Assembly (NCBI GenBank): GCA_036924285.1 | Contig: JAYKYS010000001.1 | Coordinates: 26,721,501-26,785,500, forward strand | Origin: Asterella californica | Lineage: Eukaryota > Streptophyta > Marchantiopsida > Marchantiales > Aytoniaceae | Direction: 5' to 3' | Length of the DNA: 64,000 bases | Shown here: positions 25,633 through 36,681 of the stretch, one piece after another | Layout: every line of letters begins with the position of its first letter | How positions within the stretch are numbered: the first letter of the stretch is position 1 | Notes under the pieces: model-generated | The model's database searches: none | What the model saw: the letters and a program-made list of their open reading frames with translations, nothing else | Told to the model about the DNA's origin: nothing | Translations under genes and position numbers: made by a program

Positions 25633-25928
25633 GGTGATATTCGGTTTCTCGAAAGAAAGGGTTCATCCGTCGAACTTCACCGGTATCTAAAGAGGTATCC
25701 CAAGACAAGTTTTGATGAAAATCCACAGTGTAGTAAAGGGATACATCTTTAGATACCCGTGATGTTCGACATATGAACCCTTAACTTGCATTTCGAGAAA
25801 CCGAATAACCTAAAGAGGTATCCCGTTACTACACTGTGGATTTTCATCAAAACTCGTCTTGGGATACCTCTTTAGATATCGGTGAAGATCAACGGATGAA
25901 CTTTTCTTTCGAGAAACTGAATATCACC
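25633..25928. mobile_element. long hairpin (foldback) of about 104-bp arms
   Basis: Arm 25633-25736 (starts GGTGATATTCGGTTTCTCG) and arm 25826-25928 (ends CGAGAAACTGAATATCACC) are inverted copies with few mismatches. The 89-bp spacer holds a third, partial copy (GGATACATCTTTAGATACCC, later TTTCGAGAAACCGAAT). There is no ORF. It could be a foldback MITE or, if transcribed, a long double-stranded RNA or miRNA-like precursor. Confidence 0.75.
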
Positions 25929-26119
25929 GAAACTTACAGTGGTGGCACATATTAGCAAATTAATGCATCCTTCATTAAGGGCCAAGCGAGTGACGGACAA
26001 CTTTTCATTAAGAGCCAAGCGAGTGACAAAGAGCTGCCCACTATTTTCTAACCAGAGAAGAGCAAGAACTTTTTTTCTAAGACAAGGATCATAAGCCTGC
26101 GACCGGAGACCGCACCGTA

Positions 26120-26220
26120 GAGCTCCAAGGACCCTAAGACTGAATGAAAAGCGCAAGGGTTGAACCCATTACCTGTGCTTCCTACACTCGATCTACCACC
26201 ACCACGTCACCACGAGATGA
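26120..26220 (-). repeat. tRNA-like SINE candidate
   Basis: On the minus strand GGGTTCAACCCTTGCGC (near 26152-26168) fits a B-box, and TGGTAGATCGAG about 40 nt upstream loosely fits an A-box. No cloverleaf can be closed, so it is not a functional tRNA. Confidence 0.3.
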
Positions 26221-26739
26221 TGCTTAAATGCTCTCTCGCACATTAATAAATAAATCGGCTCAACCTCCACATCTTCTGTCCGAATTTCTCCCCTGTCTAC
26301 CTGCACGTGCTGCAGTTCGTGGGCAGCTCTCCGTCACACGCTTGACAATTAATTAAGAGTGCATTAGTTTACTAGTCTGTGCCACCACTGTAGGATTCTT
26401 CGTCTTCATTTCATCTCATTTTCACGCAAGAGTATTCAAAGTTTGGAAGTCTATGACCAGGACCACACATCATTATAGAGATTGAATCTAACGACTGAAA
26501 TCACTTCAAAACTTCCCGAGTTTATGATCTTGAGACGAAAAAGTATTTTGCTAACCCAGAGAAATCCTAACATGAAAGTTTAAGACGCCCCTCTTTAAAC
26601 CCATCATGTTTTCATAACTAGTGCTATAGATACCGTGTAACCTTGACGTCAAGATACGTCTCTTCAACCTTTAAGTCTTCTATGGGATCGATCTTCATTT
26701 TCATAAAAGAATATTCATTTCCAAATTTGACACGCCTTA

Positions 26740-26946
26740 TTAGAGCCACTCATAGCTTTTCCCTATAACAAAACATTTGTAGTAATTGGATTTAAATCCT
26801 TTCAGCGCAAGGTGTTCAGGAGATGTTGTTTACCAGAATACAGTAAAAAACGTCTAGTGGCGGTAAATTTACAGCAGAATCCATAAAAAAGAATTTACAG
26901 GAGTTATACGGGAGTGCCGTAAAAGCTCTAAGTGTGAGTGGCCGTA
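26740..26946. mobile_element. MITE family D copy (GCCACTCA ends)
   Basis: The left end TTAGAGCCACTCATAGCTTTT (26740-26760) faces the inverted right end AAAAGCTCTAAGTGTGAGTGGCC (26921-26943). The interior TTTACAGGAGTTATACGGGAG also occurs, diverged, at about 34405-34425. The roughly 205-bp size and lack of coding sequence fit a non-autonomous DNA element. Confidence 0.6.
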
Positions 26947-27170
26947 TTATCTGTACGTGCTACAACTCCTCCACGGTTCGCCTCTCTGGAGTCTGGAGGG
27001 AATACCGGCTTGAAGAGTCCCGTTCTCACGAACCTTTACTTGAACAAGTTTCTTTTACGATTTTTCTTCACAAGTTTTATTTTAGTGTGAAGCTTCAGAG
27101 TGAAGTCTTTATCGTTAATTATAACGTTCCCATGTGATTAGGCAAATCGACATGTATTTTTGAATACAAT

Positions 27171-27526
27171 AGGGTGTGTCATAGCTGTAACAGTTGGAAA
27201 ATATTAGTCTCCAGTGGCAAGAGTTACGACTGCGGCCAAGAGATTGTGGATGTTTTCTACGGCTAACTCCGGAGGCAGTCGCAGGAAACTGCCGTGGCCG
27301 GCTCTAACTCATTTTCTTTTCAACTCGTACGTGAGTAACAGTCGTAAGTAAATTTAGAATTTTAATAATTTACTAAATTATCAACAACAACAAAAAAACT
27401 TAGAGCGATTCAGAAACACACTTTGAGCGATACACTCCTCTAGAAAAAACTCGTCTTGGATAAACTACGGCCATTTTTCTTCTACACGTTAGAGAATCTT
27501 TCATTTTAGCTTTGACACGTCTTAAT
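27171..27526 (+). mobile_element. MITE family A, best-preserved full copy
   Basis: The left end GGGTGTGTCATAGCTGTAAC and right end TTTTAGCTTTGACACGTCTT are inverted relatives. Between them lie GTTACGACTGCGGCCAAGAG (27222), GGCTCTAACTCATTTTC, TTAGAGCGATTCAGAAAC, GATACACTCCTCTAGA and GAGAATCTTTCATTTTAG, all shared with the large inverted repeat at 47.6-49.2 kb. No ORF. Confidence 0.75.
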
Positions 27527-27536
27527 ATGACTATAA

Positions 27537-27878
27537 TAGCATCTCCACCGCAGATCTTCAAATGGCTCCCCTAACCATATAGGGGGCCAGTTAAGAGACA
27601 AGCTTCCCCGTTGATCTTTAATTATATTCGTCTTTAATTTACCACATTCTCTAAAAGTTATCGCGCTTCTTAACTTAAAGATTCCAACAGAAACTCTTTA
27701 ATCGAAAATTATCAAACCGTTTTGGTATTTTTGATCAGGTTTGAATTTCAGATAAGCTTTAGAGAACAATTTAACGATTGAGGTGACAAATTTTCTCGTT
27801 TAAAGATAAATAAATTTCACTTAAAATATGTAAACTAGAGATGAAGAGGTCTTTATCGCTATACGGGTGGAGATGCTC
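27537..27878. mobile_element. PIF/Harbinger-like (Tourist-type) MITE with TAA target duplication
   Basis: AGCATCTCCACC at 27538-27549 is perfectly inverted at 27866-27877. TAA flanks both sides (27534-27536 and 27879-27881). The GAGCATCTCCA-type terminus is common among plant MITEs, and a 3-bp TWA duplication is the mark of the PIF/Harbinger superfamily. The element is about 342 bp with no coding sequence. Confidence 0.8.
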
Positions 27879-28034
27879 TAACGCACCTTCTTGTTATACT
27901 TATGACCCTTATCCAAGACCATCTTCCTGCAGAAAGGTGTAATCAAAACAGTCTTTGTGCTCAAGAGTCTGTTCATCTAAAAGGCATGTTACTGCATATT
28001 CATCTCCACTATCTTTTGATCGATAAAGCAAATA

Positions 28035-28316
28035 TGCAAGAGTTTAATTTAGTTAAAAAGAGTTAAATACTAAATTAAATAAATGTATATTTTTGTGAGT
28101 AATCTCTCTCTCTTGTGGTTTCAGTCCGTAATTTCTGTCCGTGCTCTCTTTATAGGTCATGTTTGGATCATCGTAATAGGTACAATTATTACTTAATAAC
28201 TTTAAAAAAATTTAAAAAAGTTTTCATATAATATTTATAGTTTTTCTCATAATAAAATATCAACAACAGTTCTCTAAAGTTAATCTTGCATGCACATAAA
28301 TATATATATATATATA
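28035..28316 (+). repeat. family B, copy 3, ending in (TA)n
   Basis: The head hairpin is AGTTTAATTTAGTT pairing with ACTAAATTAAA across a short spacer. It is followed by CTCTTTATAGGTCATGTTTGGA and ATAATATTTATAG, with CTTGCATGCACATAAATA at the end. A TA microsatellite closes it at about 28299-28316. Confidence 0.6.
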
Positions 28317-29130
28317 AGGCTCAAGCCAATTCTCCGACTCTAGAGTCTGTACAAAATGACGCCCTCAATCAGTCGATGCCAAACGCATATACTGGGGACG
28401 GGAGCCCGGGACTCGGCAGCTAGATGCTCCGTCAGTTCCCTTTGATCATTTACCTGAAGCCGTTGTGTCCGCCCAGAAATAGTAATATTTTACGGGTAGT
28501 TTGGTAAACGGACTCCCTCGAGCTGACGGCATACTTCACTGACACGAGAATCCATGGGATAGAACCTGGTACGGTATTGACTTCGTATGGGACATTTACT
28601 TCTTACCCGTCATTTCTATCGTTTGGTAAACGGGAATCGCAATCTTCATCGAATGCAACCGCACTAAGGGCCCACGCGCAACTAGAAGCCTGCAAAGCCA
28701 GAAGCAAGAGGGCCCACCAGGAAGAAGTTTTGCTTCTCGCAGTGCTCGGGGTAAAACTTTCCGGTATCCGGTAATCTTCCGATTCCCAGATTGATTGTCC
28801 AGTTTTGGGGAAGGGAACCTCCAGGAACCGGATATTGACTTCTCGAAACATTAGGATCCGGAATTGAAAAAACTTTTCGGGAATGTTTCCTGCGTATTAA
28901 TTTTTTAAGTTTTTGAAATCCGGAACATACTCCAAAGTCCCAGTTAGAATCCGGATGAGAAAATTGACGTCCGGTAAAAGCAAAACTTTTTGCAGCATGT
29001 GGCGAGAGTTTCATTACGTATTCCTGGATCTTTAGCAAAGTCACCTGTAATATATGAAAAACATTATATGTTCATTACTCTGTGTAAATGCTTCTAAATT
29101 TATCTCGTGTATATTGGAGGTTGTACGTTA
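28317..29130. other. intergenic, no gene recognised
   Basis: Short frames on both strands around 28577-29044 have no recognisable motif. CCGGAAT/CCGGTA-like words recur (28760-28980), hinting at an old repeat. Confidence 0.4.
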
Positions 29131-29137
29131 ATACTTT

Positions 29138-29205
29138 TTCTCCCCGCAGGAGTTGAACCTGCATCCAGATACTACAGTTCTTCACATGTTGAGACCAGAA
29201 GACTT
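29138..29205 (-). repeat. tRNA-like SINE candidate
   Basis: On the minus strand GCAGGTTCAACTCCTGC (near 29149-29165) forms a perfect T-arm-like stem-loop. TGGTCTCAACATG, about 30-35 nt upstream, loosely fits an A-box. The acceptor stem is absent. Confidence 0.35.
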
Positions 29206-29213
29206 TAACGAGC

Positions 29214-31413
29214 CTATCTAAAAGCAAAAACATTATATATGAACTGACCTAAAATTACATCTTCGGTGTTAGCCATGTAAATCTCTGGGTTAGCTAAGAA
29301 CCATCGATGATGAACAGTGCTCTTCCATACCTGCAGTGCATCATTCAAAATATCATCGTGTGAATCATCAAGACCTTCCAGATTCAATCTCATAACACTG
29401 TTTAAGTTCTGAGTCTGCAAGCAATTCTCGTACTTGGTCTTTATAACACTCTGAATACTCAATACTCTTTCACAATGACTTGTAAAAACGCACTTGACGC
29501 GAGCAATATCAGTCAAAATAGATAGTTGTGGATACTTCCACTTTAGAGTATTATTGTAGTCATTGTCCACAAGTCTCTAAATGAAGAGTCTCTGAACTCA
29601 CTGTGCGAGTATGTTTTGAATTGCTGGAACTCTAATTTTACAGAGACTGGTTGGATATAAAGAGCACGTGATATGTCTCTTTCTCTGCTCCAAAATGAGC
29701 ACAAAGAAGTTGAAGTTCCTTAGACCCCCAGTCTCACAAAGAGACCAGCTGAGAAGACATTTGCGATGGAGATAAATCTTGAATGCTCCAACCAAGTCGT
29801 TATTGAAGAATCTCTCCAATAACTGTAAGCAAACTGCCTCAGAGAAACTCTTTTGGAAATTGAAAGCCTCCTCTAAGTCTCTCTCCAACCTATCTCTCTG
29901 TAACTGAATAGAATGAAAAATATTCTCTCAAACTTCAGAATGTAAACACTTCAAGAAACCACCTTCCGGACTATAATCAAAGAGTAGATGATACCTAGTT
30001 TCTTTGTTGATGAAGAAGGCATTGAGCTTCACAATAGGCTCAACCCTATAATGCATTCGAATGATGGCAATCTCATTACTAATCAAAGCTCCTATGGTAC
30101 TAGCATCCACAAACTTCTGCTGAAATATGCAAGACAATACACTTAGAGATTGCAAAATATCAGCCAAGAAGAAAATATACTATACTATCTTGAAAGAACT
30201 TAGCTGCTTGAACAGCTATTACCTACCCCCATGGTCTTCGACCGAATCTATCTTAGACATAAAAACAAACTTACAGCACTCCAGCGAAACAACCAATGTG
30301 TTTTGTTATAATGCTTCGTGAACTTAAGTGAATCAACAAATTCAGTCTGTAAAATCTCTAGCCCTTTTTTGTGTTTTGTTGATCTCTTGAAGTAAGCAGC
30401 AACTACATTGATTAGGTCATCGGTCTCCTCACTAAGAGTTACACATGAAGTATGCCGAGAAGCTTTCAAGAGAGCTAGATTAAAACGATGCGCAACATAG
30501 TGAAAAGTAAGCATAAAAAGATTCACTACACGCTTCAAGCAGGTTGCCACTCGTTCTATACTCCAGTCATTACAGAAGTTTCGTCAGATCCAAAGCTTAC
30601 TATTTTTGCACGTTGGAGACCCTAAACCTTCAAAAGTGCCAGAAGAATCTCTGTTATAGCTTCAGACTGCTTCTCCAAGAGGCGAATGAGACCTAGGAAT
30701 GATGTAACTACATGTCCTTCTTCTAAAATCACCAAGTGTCCATGCACATTCACATCGGTAGTCTCATCACACATGATGCCAAAAAAAGACTACTTGTTCT
30801 AGCAAGGATATGTTTGTGCAGAACAGAACGGATGCAACTGATCATGTCCACACATGTCTTATCATCGTGGTATATACTATTTGTCATGTAACTGGAGATG
30901 ACTGGAGATATTCTGCAGAGGATAGGAAACTTTGTAAATGCTATACATTCTTTTCTTATGAAATATGATGCTCGAAATAAAGTAAGTGAAATTCGATCAC
31001 ATGTATAATTCACGGTTTCAACATCTTCTTGGAAAGCTTGCTTACCTTGATGTTAGCCTAAGCTAAAGAGCTGTGCAGTGTGATAACCGCATGGTCATGA
31101 AATGAAAAGACTCAAAAATTGATGTCACCATTTCTAGCAAAAGGAGATTTTTTTACCTTGACAAACCTAGCAATATACTTTACCTACATCTCTATCAAAA
31201 TATATCCATTCAAAAAATATTATATCATACATTATCCCAAAATTTACATTCTGCTTCCACTCTCAAAAGAGTATCCGTTGTAACATAAGGCTCTTTACAT
31301 TTATCTGAAGAGGACATGGAAAATGAAGAAATATATATAAAACCATAGAGTGTCTTCTGCTTCAGCAAAGTATTATCTTTACTTGAAATTCCCTTCCGCT
31401 TACTTGAAGTCAT
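29214..31413 (-). pseudogene. hAT-superfamily transposase remnant, broken
   Basis: Minus-strand pieces in collinear order resemble the hAT transposase class related to animal ZNF862/KIAA1586-like proteins (family assignment from remembered patterns). 31413-31225: a Lys/Ser-rich N-terminus ending near LLKQKTLYGF. 31013-30750: ASYFIRKECIAFTKFP, then a DETTD-like region just beyond. 30550-30248: YVAHRFNLALLKAS and HWLFRW. 30167-29928: LSCIFQQKFVDASTIGAL. 29888-29598: RFFNNDLVGAFKIY. 29570-29214: HCERVLSIQSVIKTKYENCL and VMRLNLEG, the C-terminal dimerisation region. Stops and frameshifts separate all pieces, so no intact enzyme is encoded. Introns may explain some breaks. Terminal inverted repeats and target duplications were not found. 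Confidence 0.75.
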
Positions 31414-33790
31414 GATGTGAAGTTAAGGAAGAAAAAGAACTATAAGATTGTTAATCTACAAGAAGAACTATAGGACTAGCATGAACCTTGAGTTTTTCAG
31501 GTGCTCTTACAGAGAAGACACACCAAACTCATTTAATTAAATAACCGAGTAAACTCAAGACACAAACTATGAGCAGACACCCACTAGAATCTACCAAGAA
31601 GAAATCTTACAAACCATGTCATTTGAAAGCGAAGGTGAATAGCACAAAACCGTAGCGACATAATCGTTAGTCTAGAAAGAGGATAAAGAAGCTCGAAGAC
31701 ACCGTTAGATGAAATGAAAGTCCTAGTCATAGTCCCATTCCTCACTGAGTGACAATATCAAATGTCGATGTTGTTACTCAACAAACACTCGCAAGCTAAC
31801 TAATGCAAACTGCACACCATAAAAGACCCAAACAAATTATGTATTCTCCATAACAGTGCAGCATGAATCAGAGTCTCGACAAAGTAAGCTAATGTAGTAT
31901 GAAATAGATGCTTAAATTGAATAAAAAACATTCTAACATGAATAAAAGGGAAAATATAATATTGCTCTTCACTCAATGCACCTTGGTAGCCTGAACCAGA
32001 AGTGAAATCGAAATTAACAGCAACTTGACAACAATTTGTAGAATGCGACTGGTTGGAATGGAACAGTATTCGAAAATGATTCACTAACCCAGCTATGCAA
32101 AAATACATACCTCAGTTATAGCACAATTTGATCTCCACAAGTAAGAAAAAAGATTGAACCGTAGCAACTAGAAGCACAATATTATCAACTAGACTCCATG
32201 CTGACAGTCTGCAAGTACCAGCTCGACTGTAGCAACCACCTCTGTTTGTACCTCAAAACAAACCGCCATCAGAGTTTGATCGAGCCACAAGTCTCACTAC
32301 TCTATGACACAAGTTCCAAAAACAAAGAACAACCAAAAACAAAGAACTACCGCTTGTCTCAAATCGATGATTTCAACGAGTTAAAGGAGAAAAATTGACA
32401 ATTCAAAAATAGTATTACGTGAACTGAGTCATCTCCCAACCTCGCACACTGATATTGACATCCGATCAGGCAAGAAATCTAAAATTCTATCCGAGAGGAT
32501 AAGTTATGAGGAGAAATACTCCCAAGAACTCGTGAGTTCAGTGGTTTACTAGTGCCAATGTTGCGTCACTCTATTGGCGTCAAAGATATGTCATCTACAA
32601 ATTCTACACTGAGTTATCATCGTATCAATGCTTGGTGTCAACTTGCCCCGAATATTGCTCTAGAGTTGAGAAAAATGACACATTCATGAGGTTTCAACAT
32701 AAACAATGAGATGTTAACTTAGCTCTCCAAGCGGATCCACAGTGTCACTATATCACACGACATAAAATAGAAGAGAACATGAATTGCACAATGCGCAAGC
32801 AAACTCACCCAACATGATAGCGTTTATGCGATACACCGACGATCTAACTCTACTAAATCACCGACTATGAGATAGAGCCCAAGAGCTTCTGAGGGTCTAA
32901 CCATGAAACTGCAGTTTTATCTTGAATCGTTAGATCGGCTAATCAAGAGCCGTTCGATGATAAAAGTGATCTAGATCGTTAGATTAATAAATCGTGATCG
33001 TCAAATTTAGATATAAAATCTAAGTCTTTAATTCAAATCCGTCGATGATGATTATTTATCAGTTAAAAGCCGGTCTGAACTAAAAGCTAACCTGATCATC
33101 CGATGTCTGAAATAAATCCAAAATAGTGAAGCGGTTACATGTCATGAATCCAGCTAGTGGCCTAGCATAAGAGACGATATTCGATCCAAGAGCTTGTAGT
33201 CTCGGTTTCGGTTCCAACGGCTTTATTTTACAACTCGATTTTGAGAATCCAAGCTTGTAGAGAAGACAAAGGTAGCCTGTTAGCCCTGAGTGCTAACTTC
33301 TCGACGCAAGAAGCTGAAAATTTAGAAGTTTTGTACTCACCAGTTCAGCTTATGACGCAGAGAAAAGATCGTAAGAGAGTGCCCTTACAAACATCTTTAA
33401 AATTAGAAGAATAAGACATAATATGCTCTCTTAGCTTATTAACTCTAAATGATTGCAGTGTGCAGGCAAAGCTTACTACCAACCCTGATTCTCCAACAAG
33501 CTGTAAGTCCAAAAACATCAGGTGCACTTGGGTTCTAAGCCCAAACGGATGAGAAGACCTCATCAAGGGACCTAAATGACCAAGCACCCAACACTCAAAA
33601 GGTGAAGAATCTTTAATTTTAAATTCTTTAAATATTTTTAAAATATTAAATATTGATAAATCAAAAATCATAGATACAAATAGTGTACACAAAATGATAT
33701 CATCTATTGCAATTGCTCTCGTGTGTATATGGAACGGAGGTTTACTTTCCACATCAAAGTAATAAAAGAATTCTAAAGTGTGTTCCATTT
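31414..33790. other. intergenic; possible outer part of the hAT element
   Basis: Open frames of about 60-150 codons (31800-32108 and 33345-33812, both minus) show no recognisable motif. Words such as GATCGTTAGAT and ATCCGATGT near 32930-33110 look like decayed transposon or LTR sequence. Confidence 0.4.
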
Positions 33791-33796
33791 CTTTAT

Positions 33797-34475
33797 TAAT
33801 AAAGTCACTCAAACCTTTCTCCGCAAAAGAGATTCAGATGAGAAGATGGACTGTAAAACACTTGGAGTCCTCTGATTCAATTATTTTCAAAGGTGTTCAA
33901 AAGATCTCATTTACAAGCATACATCCAGTGATTGTAAATGGTAAAAGTTTATAAGACGTTTTACAAGAGTTCCTTAAAAGCTCAATTTGAATGGCCTTAA
34001 TGGGGTTTCAAACATTGTGTATAAAATAGAAAATTTAATTATTTTGAATAATATTCAGGAGATCTGACTTAAGAGCATACATCTAGTGACTCTAAAACAC
34101 AAAAACCTATAAAAGTTTTTACAAGAGTTCGATCAAAGCTAAGTTTGAGTGATTTTAATGAGGGCCACTCAAACCCTCTTCTCGTAACAAAAATTACAAG
34201 GTTCAGATGAAAAGATGTAAGCCTGCAATGCCAAGCTATGTCAAGGATCACAGAACCTCTGCAGACGTCCGCTTGATAAGTTCTCAATGGTTTCTAGAAG
34301 ATTAGGTTTACGGCTATAGACTGCGAACATCTAATACTGTAAAAATTAAGTATTGTCTCCAAAAATGGTACGTAAAATTTATGTCAAAAACATAAAAAAA
34401 ACATTTACGGGAGTTATGGAAATATTTTACGATCAAGGTTTGAGTGGCACTAATGGGATCTCCAATATATGGCAT
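33797..34475. mobile_element. tandemly joined family D MITEs (three or more)
   Basis: Element 1: AAAGTCACTCAAACC (about 33800) to GCTCAATTTGAATGGCC (33979-33995). Element 2: from about 34000 to AGTTTGAGTGATTTTAATG near 34142-34160. Element 3: GGGCCACTCAAACCC (34162) to GGTTTGAGTGGCACTAATG (34437-34455). The joints share a TTAATG(A/G)GG-like sequence. Elements 1 and 2 share an inner GCATACATC(C/T)AGTGA...TTTTACAAGAGTT block about 160 bp apart. No coding sequence. Confidence 0.55.
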
Positions 34476-34669
34476 AAAATAGACGGACTGTAAACCTCAA
34501 CTATCACACGTTGTCATAATGTACAGAAATTGTACAAAAGTCATACTAAAAATCTTGGGATTGTAGTGAAACTATTTTTTATTGCCACAGCTACAGACCT
34601 TTACATACCATCTGGTCCAAGACAAGTACAGACCTCATAGAGAGACGTTGACTCATACCAAGGGTTTAG

Positions 34670-35168
34670 ATGACTGGTAACATCACCATTGCTAGTTGTA
34701 ACGTAAAGGGACTCAGCAACCCCCCATTTCTTCAAAGCGCTCAGGAAGTGAATTCTGGAACAAACTCTGAAAGTAGATATTATGTTACTACAAGAGTTGA
34801 AAGTAAAGGAGGAGAAGCCAACTTTCTGATGTCTCAACATGCAGAGGGGCGGAACTACGATGTTGATTGCAATCAAGAAGGTAAGGCAGACACAACAATA
34901 GTGATAATGCAAAAAGGGAAGATAATAGAAGAAGGCATTACAGGGGATGGATCGCTAGCATGAGCCCTAGTCCATACTCAGATTGGAAACTTCAAAGTGA
35001 CCATTGTGCATGGACCAAATGTAACGAGAGATATACTTAAACTATAGGAATGGATGACCGAAAAATGGATCATGTATCAGTGGGCCATGGCTGGAGATTG
35101 GAACTCGGTTGAATTTTCAGAAGATAGCGTAGGGTCCTCTGTAATACAACTTGGCTCTGAAAAATGAA
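34670..35168 (+). pseudogene. LINE-type endonuclease fragment
   Basis: The frame opens with NITIASCNVKGLSNPPF, close to the start of the APE-like endonuclease of LINE retrotransposons (NI.IA.WNVRGL..P). The same frame continues after an in-frame TGA (34961-34963), which may have been a Trp codon, with ALVHTQIGNFKVTIVHGPN. After a second stop near 35044 comes AMAGDWNSVE, matching the G-D-(W/F)-N motif of that domain. It ends at about 35166. No reverse transcriptase follows. This is a dead 5' fragment. Confidence 0.7.
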
Positions 35169-35766
35169 ATGGCAAGAACTAGTCAAGACACAAGACTTAG
35201 AGGACGCCGTCGAATAACATGTTTTTTTGTCTAGGAATACACTGGATATATGGTTGTGTAGAGGTTTATGGTTTGAACAGATTGGTCTCTTAAGCGTTCT
35301 AGCAAGGTATGGTATGATATGCATGCCTCAAAGCAATACTCAGTTCACATCATAGCACCACTGATGGCGATACTTGAAAACTCTGAAGATCTTGAATAGT
35401 GACTTTTGATTCGTCGTGACTCTTTGATCTTTTGTCTAGAGCTGAAATCAGTCCCACACCTTCACAATGTTATTTTCTCTTATGGCATGACATTTTCAAT
35501 ACCAAACTTCTCCTCAATTGCTCGAAAAGAACCAAAAAGTGACAATAGATACCAAACCCATTAATAAGATAAACTTTTTTGAACTTTGAGACCTGACTCC
35601 TTCCAACTTGATTGACCAATGATGATCAAACTTCACAAGAAACTTTATTGCATCTTCTTCACTAACTCATTAATGCCTTTTCATTGAGACAAGTTTTTAT
35701 GCTTCTTAGACATAATCCATCACTGCTACTAGTCCAAGTTGAGCTGCTAATGCTGGATCTCTAATT

Positions 35767-36225
35767 TCACAATCCATCATCATACATCCCCTCATCAAGT
35801 CTTGTAGTTCGATCAAATGTCTTGATTGAATGTATGGATGCTATCCAACATATCATATTGTAGCTGTAAGATTTATCATCTTTGACTACACGAGGCTTTC
35901 TAGCGTCGAACCATCCTTGCCATTGCAACGCTCTTTCTCTAAATCTATCATGAGTTTCTTTGTTCTTGAAAGTGGTATTGACAGTCCATGATAACTCTAT
36001 AGTTTCTTCCGTCCAAGCTTTGGATTCCTTGCTTATCAACAAGTCATCATAAAACTCTAACCATTTGTAAGGAACGTCATCCAATCATCGATCCAATCGA
36101 TTCTCTATCTCATCAAGAACTTGTTTCGATGGTGGACGTTCGAGCTCATCACAAGCTATGACACAAGCTGCTATTGCCGTGTTAATTAACACATTGTTGA
36201 ATCGGATAAACTCATCCAAAGATCT
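35767..36225 (-). pseudogene. decayed ORF of unknown, probably transposon, origin
   Basis: The 105-codon frame 36084-35767 (KWLEFYDDLL, then ERALQWQGWFDARKP) continues upstream in the same frame, past a TGA that may have been a Trp codon, with ELERPPSKQVLDEIENRLDR. The original protein was therefore longer, and its Trp-rich, charged character resembles transposon proteins. I do not recognise the family. Confidence 0.4.
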
Positions 36226-36681
36226 TGGTGTATAGAAGGAAGTTCTACAATAGAATTAGTCGACTCTTTGAACAAACTAGACGACGAACCAAGAATGATG
36301 AAAGAGTTTATTCACATCAGCACGAGCTTTGGACTCTATTTCTTACTCATCGTAGTCTCTTTAATTGCTTGTGTAGACTAGGTTCCTCTCGTTTCTTCTC
36401 CACGTTGCTTCTTCTTATATCCTTGACTCGAAGTAGTCTTTGTCCTTTGCTCATATTGCAAATCCGGCAACTCTTCTTCCTCTATGGATTCTTTCTTTTC
36501 CTTATATGATGATGTCATGGATAGTTCTTTGGACCAATTTCTCATCTCAAAAGAGTTTTATCAAAACTTTATCTCTAACCACAACCACAACCCCACGACT
36601 GACCAGCACCAAGTGAAATCTCTTGTCAATGTAGTTGCCAAACTAAGAAAAATGAGCATCCTCGCACCATTTCTGTAGACG

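Noticed and set aside
29138..29205. Functional tRNA gene
   Set aside because: T-arm is perfect but the acceptor stem and D-arm cannot be formed; same for the tRNA-like sites at 26.15, 48.85 and 55.97 kb.
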